DNA of 7,555 nt from positions 1 to 7,555 of the forward strand of contig DFRR01000011.1 in assembly GCA_002378745.1 (NCBI GenBank), read 5' to 3'. Under the pieces are notes generated by a model. That model worked only from the letters and a program-made list of their open reading frames with translations. It searched no databases and had not been told where the DNA came from. This stretch comes from Patescibacteria group bacterium UBA3458. Its GTDB lineage: Bacteria; Patescibacteriota; Minisyncoccia; Phycocordibacterales; UBA2100. How positions within the stretch are numbered: position 1 is the stretch's first letter; the number at the start of each line of letters is the position of its first letter. Position numbers and translations under genes: made by a program. Below, piece by piece: positions 5,889 through 7,555 of the stretch.

Positions 5889-6803
5889 ATGTTAAAACGT
5901 GTACTTGTCATCACTGGTATCTTTCTTGTCATTTTACTTGGGTGGGTGCTGTTGACCGCCGTGAAGAACTACATAACCCCAACGAGCAACCCGGAGCGAA
6001 CGATTGGTTCACGAGATGGTTTTTTCTTTGGTGTTCCTGATGACTTCTTACGACGATTGAGCTTTACTGACACAAGAGCGCCGGCGCGTGTTGATATGGA
6101 AGCATTGGGCGAACTCTCTCCGATTGTTGGACTTGTTGAGATCGAAAAGAAACCAGCATCGCTGCGCACAAATGATCTTAAAGCCGAGTATCTTGTACTC
6201 TACGCGAATCCAAATAACGCGCGACCAATTAATATCAGTAACTGGTCACTGCAGAGTATGGTTAGTGATGAATGGATTGGGCTTCCACAAGGGGTCGAAG
6301 TGTTTGCGGTGGGGGAAGTAAATGAACTGCAAGATATCTACCTTCGCCCCGGAGAGCGTGCCATTATCGCAACCCGCCGTTCACCTGTCGGGCTTTCGTT
6401 CCACGTTAATCGCTGCTCGGGATTCCTTGAAGACACACAGGACTTTCAACCACCATTGCGAACGCGATGTATCGTTCCCACAGAACTTCTTCCTGCTACC
6501 GTAGAAAACATACGCACGTATGGGGACGAATGTGTAACGTTCACACACAACCTTCGTTCGTGTACGTACGTGACGGCCGATACTCGCGGAGTAGACACGC
6601 TTTCACAAGCATGCCGCGACCGTATTCAGCCGCGACTCACACAAAACTACTGCACTAGCATTCATGCAAGTGATGCGGACTTCTACGCACCACGAGAATG
6701 GCGCATCTTTCTCAACCAAGATGCGCCACTATGGCGCGAGGATTACGAAGTGGTGCGACTTCTCGACGAAGAGCATCGCACCATTGATGTCATCAATTAC
6801 TAG
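5889..6803 (+). CDS. Secreted or membrane-anchored protein with lamin-tail-like domain and cysteine-rich insert
   Basis: The 304-residue product has a short basic start and one hydrophobic helix (about 5-24), so it is anchored in or exported across the membrane. The region 79-163 has the look of a lamin-tail (LTD) beta domain: EYLVLYANPNNARPINISNWSL (100-121), WIGLPQGVEVF (129-139) and IYLRPGERAIIATRRSP (150-166). The last LTD strands, usually immediately after, appear only at 270-304 (WRIFLNQDAPLW, DYEVVRLLDEEHRTIDVINY). The intervening 100 residues contain all six cysteines (176, 194, 215, 225, 242, 255). A cysteine-rich insert within the domain is therefore inferred, with up to three disulfides outside the cell. 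I do not know a specific function. The gene follows the Mur ligase after 3 nt, which suggests an envelope role. A weak -10 (TAGTAT, 5876-5881) just before the ATG could add a second transcript. Confidence 0.85.
   Translation: MLKRVLVITGIFLVILLGWVLLTAVKNYITPTSNPERTIGSRDGFFFGVPDDFLRRLSFTDTRAPARVDMEALGELSPIVGLVEIEKKPASLRTNDLKAEYLVLYANPNNARPINISNWSLQSMVSDEWIGLPQGVEVFAVGEVNELQDIYLRPGERAIIATRRSPVGLSFHVNRCSGFLEDTQDFQPPLRTRCIVPTELLPATVENIRTYGDECVTFTHNLRSCTYVTADTRGVDTLSQACRDRIQPRLTQNYCTSIHASDADFYAPREWRIFLNQDAPLWREDYEVVRLLDEEHRTIDVINY
6699..6782. repeat. Cluster of hairpins at the convergent gene ends
   Basis: Three inverted repeats lie in the last 110 nt of the lamin-tail gene, just beyond the methyltransferase stop. 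TGGCGCATC (6699-6707) pairs with GATGCGCCA (6720-6728). GCGCCA (6723-6728) can instead pair with TGGCGC (6732-6737). GGTGCGA (6752-6758) pairs with TCGCACC (6776-6782), with an inner CTTC/GAAG. No T tract follows on either strand, so they are not standard terminators. They may still stop or stabilise opposing transcripts. Confidence 0.4.
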
Positions 6804-7276
6804 TGCGCGCTTGTCACGTGAGTGTGAAAGAGTACAACACCTGCAGTCACACTTACGTTAAGTGATTCTTTCCTCCCTCGCATAGGAATCTCTACAATTT
6901 CGTCACACTGAGCGCGAAGTTGTGGCGACACACCGCGTACCTCATTACCAAAGATGAATGCAACGCGTTTAGGAGCAGTGTATGTTGCCAACGACACTGC
7001 GCGTGCATCTTGTTCCACAGCAACGACCGTGTACCCTTCTTTTTTAAGCTTTCGCACCACTGCCTGCACTGTTCCCTGTTCCCACGGCACATAGTCCTGC
7101 GCACCAAGCGCGGTTTTTATAATCTCTTTTTGTACTCGCCCGAAACGATCCACTGGTGCTGGCGTATACCCAGTGAGATATAACTTTGCCACGCCTGCAG
7201 CGTCGGCAGTGCGAAAAATGGAGCCAACATTATGCGTACTTCTAATATTGTGTAATATGACGACGGACTCTTGCAT
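6800..7276 (-). CDS. SpoU/TrmH-family RNA 2'-O-methyltransferase
   Basis: This 158-residue SPOUT-class enzyme would transfer a methyl group from S-adenosylmethionine to a ribose 2'-OH in tRNA or rRNA. All three family motifs are present. Motif 1 is NIRSTHNVGSIFRTADAAG (10-28, with Asn16 and the catalytic-site Arg22). Motif 2 is FIFGNEVRGVS (108-118), and motif 3 is IPMRGRKESLNVSVTAGVVLF (130-150), the knotted SAM-binding end. It is a bare catalytic domain without an N-terminal substrate-binding extension, similar in size to TrmL/TrmH-like minimal enzymes, so the target RNA cannot be told. I chose the ATG at 7276 because the family starts shortly before motif 1 and the promoter lies just upstream; the frame is open to 7333 but overlaps the promoter. 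Its stop overlaps the opposing gene's stop in CTAG. Confidence 0.92.
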   Translation of the reverse strand: MQESVVILHNIRSTHNVGSIFRTADAAGVAKLYLTGYTPAPVDRFGRVQKEIIKTALGAQDYVPWEQGTVQAVVRKLKKEGYTVVAVEQDARAVSLATYTAPKRVAFIFGNEVRGVSPQLRAQCDEIVEIPMRGRKESLNVSVTAGVVLFHTHVTSAH

Positions 7277-7283
7277 GTCGCAT

Positions 7284-7289
7284 ACTATA
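7284..7289 (-). promoter_or_regulatory. -10 box of the methyltransferase gene, near leaderless
   Basis: TATAGT on the minus strand ends 7 nt before the ATG at 7276, so transcription should start at about 7277, with at most one leader base. No good -35 is visible at 16-18 bp. The pattern matches the other predicted leaderless starts of this window. Confidence 0.45.
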
Positions 7290-7317
7290 CACAAAGACTG
7301 CACAAATAGCCCATGTG

Positions 7318-7326
7318 TGCTATATT
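7318..7326 (+). promoter_or_regulatory. Extended -10 promoter of tRNA-Lys
   Basis: TGC-TATATT is an extended -10 box (TG at 7318-7319, hexamer 7321-7326). The expected start is near 7333, 3 nt before the mature tRNA 5' end. The -35 region is not recognisable. The promoter is back to back with that of the methyltransferase. Confidence 0.5.
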
Positions 7327-7335
7327 TTTTCAATT

Positions 7336-7408
7336 CCGCCCGTAGCTCAGTCGGTAGAGCAGCGGCCTTTTAAGCCGATGGTCGTAGGTTCGAGTCCTAC
7401 CGGGCGGA
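7336..7408 (+). tRNA. tRNA-Lys, anticodon TTT
   Basis: A full 73-nt cloverleaf can be drawn. The acceptor is CCGCCCG/CGGGCGG with discriminator A at 7408. The D arm is GCTC/GAGC with loop AGTCGGTA, and the anticodon loop is CTTTTAA with TTT at 7369-7371. The variable loop is TGGTC, and the T arm is GTAGG/CCTAC with loop TTCGAGT. The top pair of the anticodon stem is a G-A mismatch (7362 with 7378), leaving four good pairs. The CCA end is not encoded. The tRNA reads both lysine codons AAA and AAG through U34. Confidence 0.96.
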
Positions 7409-7410
7409 CA

Positions 7411-7457
7411 ATATACAAACGAACCCAACACGCTGAGTGTTGGGTGATTTTGTATAT
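7411..7457 (+). terminator. Two-tier hairpin terminator after tRNA-Lys
   Basis: The inner stem ACCCAACAC (7423-7431) / GTGTTGGGT (7437-7445) has a 5-nt loop and is followed by GATTTTG. An outer stem ATATACAAA (7411-7419) / TTTGTATAT (7449-7457) closes around it across a 3x3 internal loop. The inner hairpin with TTTT is a plausible tRNA terminator. The A/T-rich outer arms would also give the minus strand a partial T tract. Confidence 0.65.
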
Positions 7458-7463
7458 CCGATT

Positions 7464-7477
7464 CGGTAGGACTCGAA
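7464..7477 (-). repeat. Inverted 14-nt copy of the tRNA-Lys T-loop region
   Basis: CGGTAGGACTCGAA is the exact reverse complement of 7389-7402 (TTCGAGTCCTACCG), the T loop, 3' T stem and first acceptor bases of tRNA-Lys. The copy does not continue into a tRNA on the minus strand: the other half of the T stem is not there. It may be a remnant of a tRNA-derived duplication or of an element that used this tRNA end. Confidence 0.6.
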
Positions 7478-7555
7478 AGACGGAGGCGGTATACAAGACG
7501 AGGAGTTAGAAAGTGATGGGGTCACTTTCTAAAACGAGTGCTTGTCGCCGAGTCC
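7469..7555. other. Nested-hairpin region of unknown function at the window edge
   Basis: Several complementary segments are nested in order. GGACTCG (7469-7475) pairs with CGAGTCC (7549-7555), GCG (7486-7488) with CGC (7546-7548), and ACAAG (7493-7497) with CTTGT (7541-7545). A perfect 11-bp hairpin TTAGAAAGTGA (7506-7516) / TCACTTTCTAA (7522-7532) has loop TGGGG. No T tract follows. The outer arm reaches the last base of the window, so the structure may continue. GAGGAG (7500-7505) followed by an ATG in the loop (7516) also makes a candidate translation start that is open to the edge. Structured RNA, a small inverted-repeat element and a gene leader all remain possible. Confidence 0.4.

Noticed and set aside
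7277..7333. N-terminal extension of the methyltransferase frame
   Set aside because: It covers the -10 boxes of both divergent genes, and the family motif 1 follows directly after the ATG at 7276.
7315..7509. 64-codon plus-strand open frame over tRNA-Lys
   Set aside because: Its VVGSSPTGR segment is the well-known false translation of tRNA sequence, and it continues through the terminator.
7516..7555. Possible new gene start (ATG at 7516 after GAGGAG)
   Set aside because: Only 13 codons are visible before the window ends, and the ATG lies in a hairpin loop; not enough to call a gene.
1..7555. CRISPR arrays, insertion sequences, toxin-antitoxin pairs, riboswitches
   Set aside because: No regularly spaced repeats, transposase or other such gene and no known riboswitch core were seen on either strand.

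Overview
The window reads as a piece of chromosome from a Candidate Phyla Radiation (Patescibacteria) bacterium, most likely of the Parcubacteria group. The reasons are the gene content and style. There are two small type IV prepilin-like proteins with GFTLIELLVV or GFTIIELLVV leaders. A membrane-anchored thrombospondin type 3 repeat protein sits next to YvcK. The MurE-type ligase lacks most of the usual N-terminal domain, and a lamin-tail-like secreted protein follows it. The tRNAs have no encoded CCA, intergenic spaces are very tight, and no annotated start has a Shine-Dalgarno sequence. The assignment to a group comes from recalled family resemblance and not from a database search.

Layout from left to right. 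A perfect 24-bp palindrome with a T tract opens the window. A minus-strand block (45-2573) follows, read right to left as yvcK, then the thrombospondin-repeat membrane protein (overlapping yvcK by 14 nt), then a prepilin. From a 57-bp divergent promoter region the plus strand carries a second prepilin and a two-pass membrane protein with a small soluble domain (2631-3524). A tRNA-Arg(GCG) gene comes next. It shares a bidirectional terminator with rpsT, which runs on the minus strand. A 60-bp divergent region separates rpsT from a plus-strand operon of ruvA, the MurE-like ligase and a lamin-tail-like secreted protein (4035-6803, gaps of 9 and 3 nt). That operon runs tail to tail into a SpoU/TrmH-family methyltransferase, with both stop codons inside one CTAG. 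The methyltransferase is divergent from tRNA-Lys(UUU) across 59 bp. Downstream of tRNA-Lys is a terminator hairpin and about 100 nt of highly folded DNA that reaches the window edge.

Functionally the window mixes cell envelope genes (YvcK, MurE-like ligase, prepilins, anchored extracellular proteins) with information-processing genes (S20, RuvA, an RNA 2'-O-methyltransferase, two tRNAs). No stretch over 300 nt lacks a gene.

There is no obvious mobile element, CRISPR array, toxin-antitoxin pair or defence island here. The most interesting signals are: a consistent architecture in which -10 boxes sit directly in front of ATG codons (predicted leaderless transcripts) with no Shine-Dalgarno sequences; a tRNA-Arg with the unusual GCG anticodon; a lamin-tail-like domain apparently split by a six-cysteine insert; overlapping inverted repeats on the ruvA promoter; and an inverted copy of part of tRNA-Lys leading into a nested-hairpin region at the right edge.
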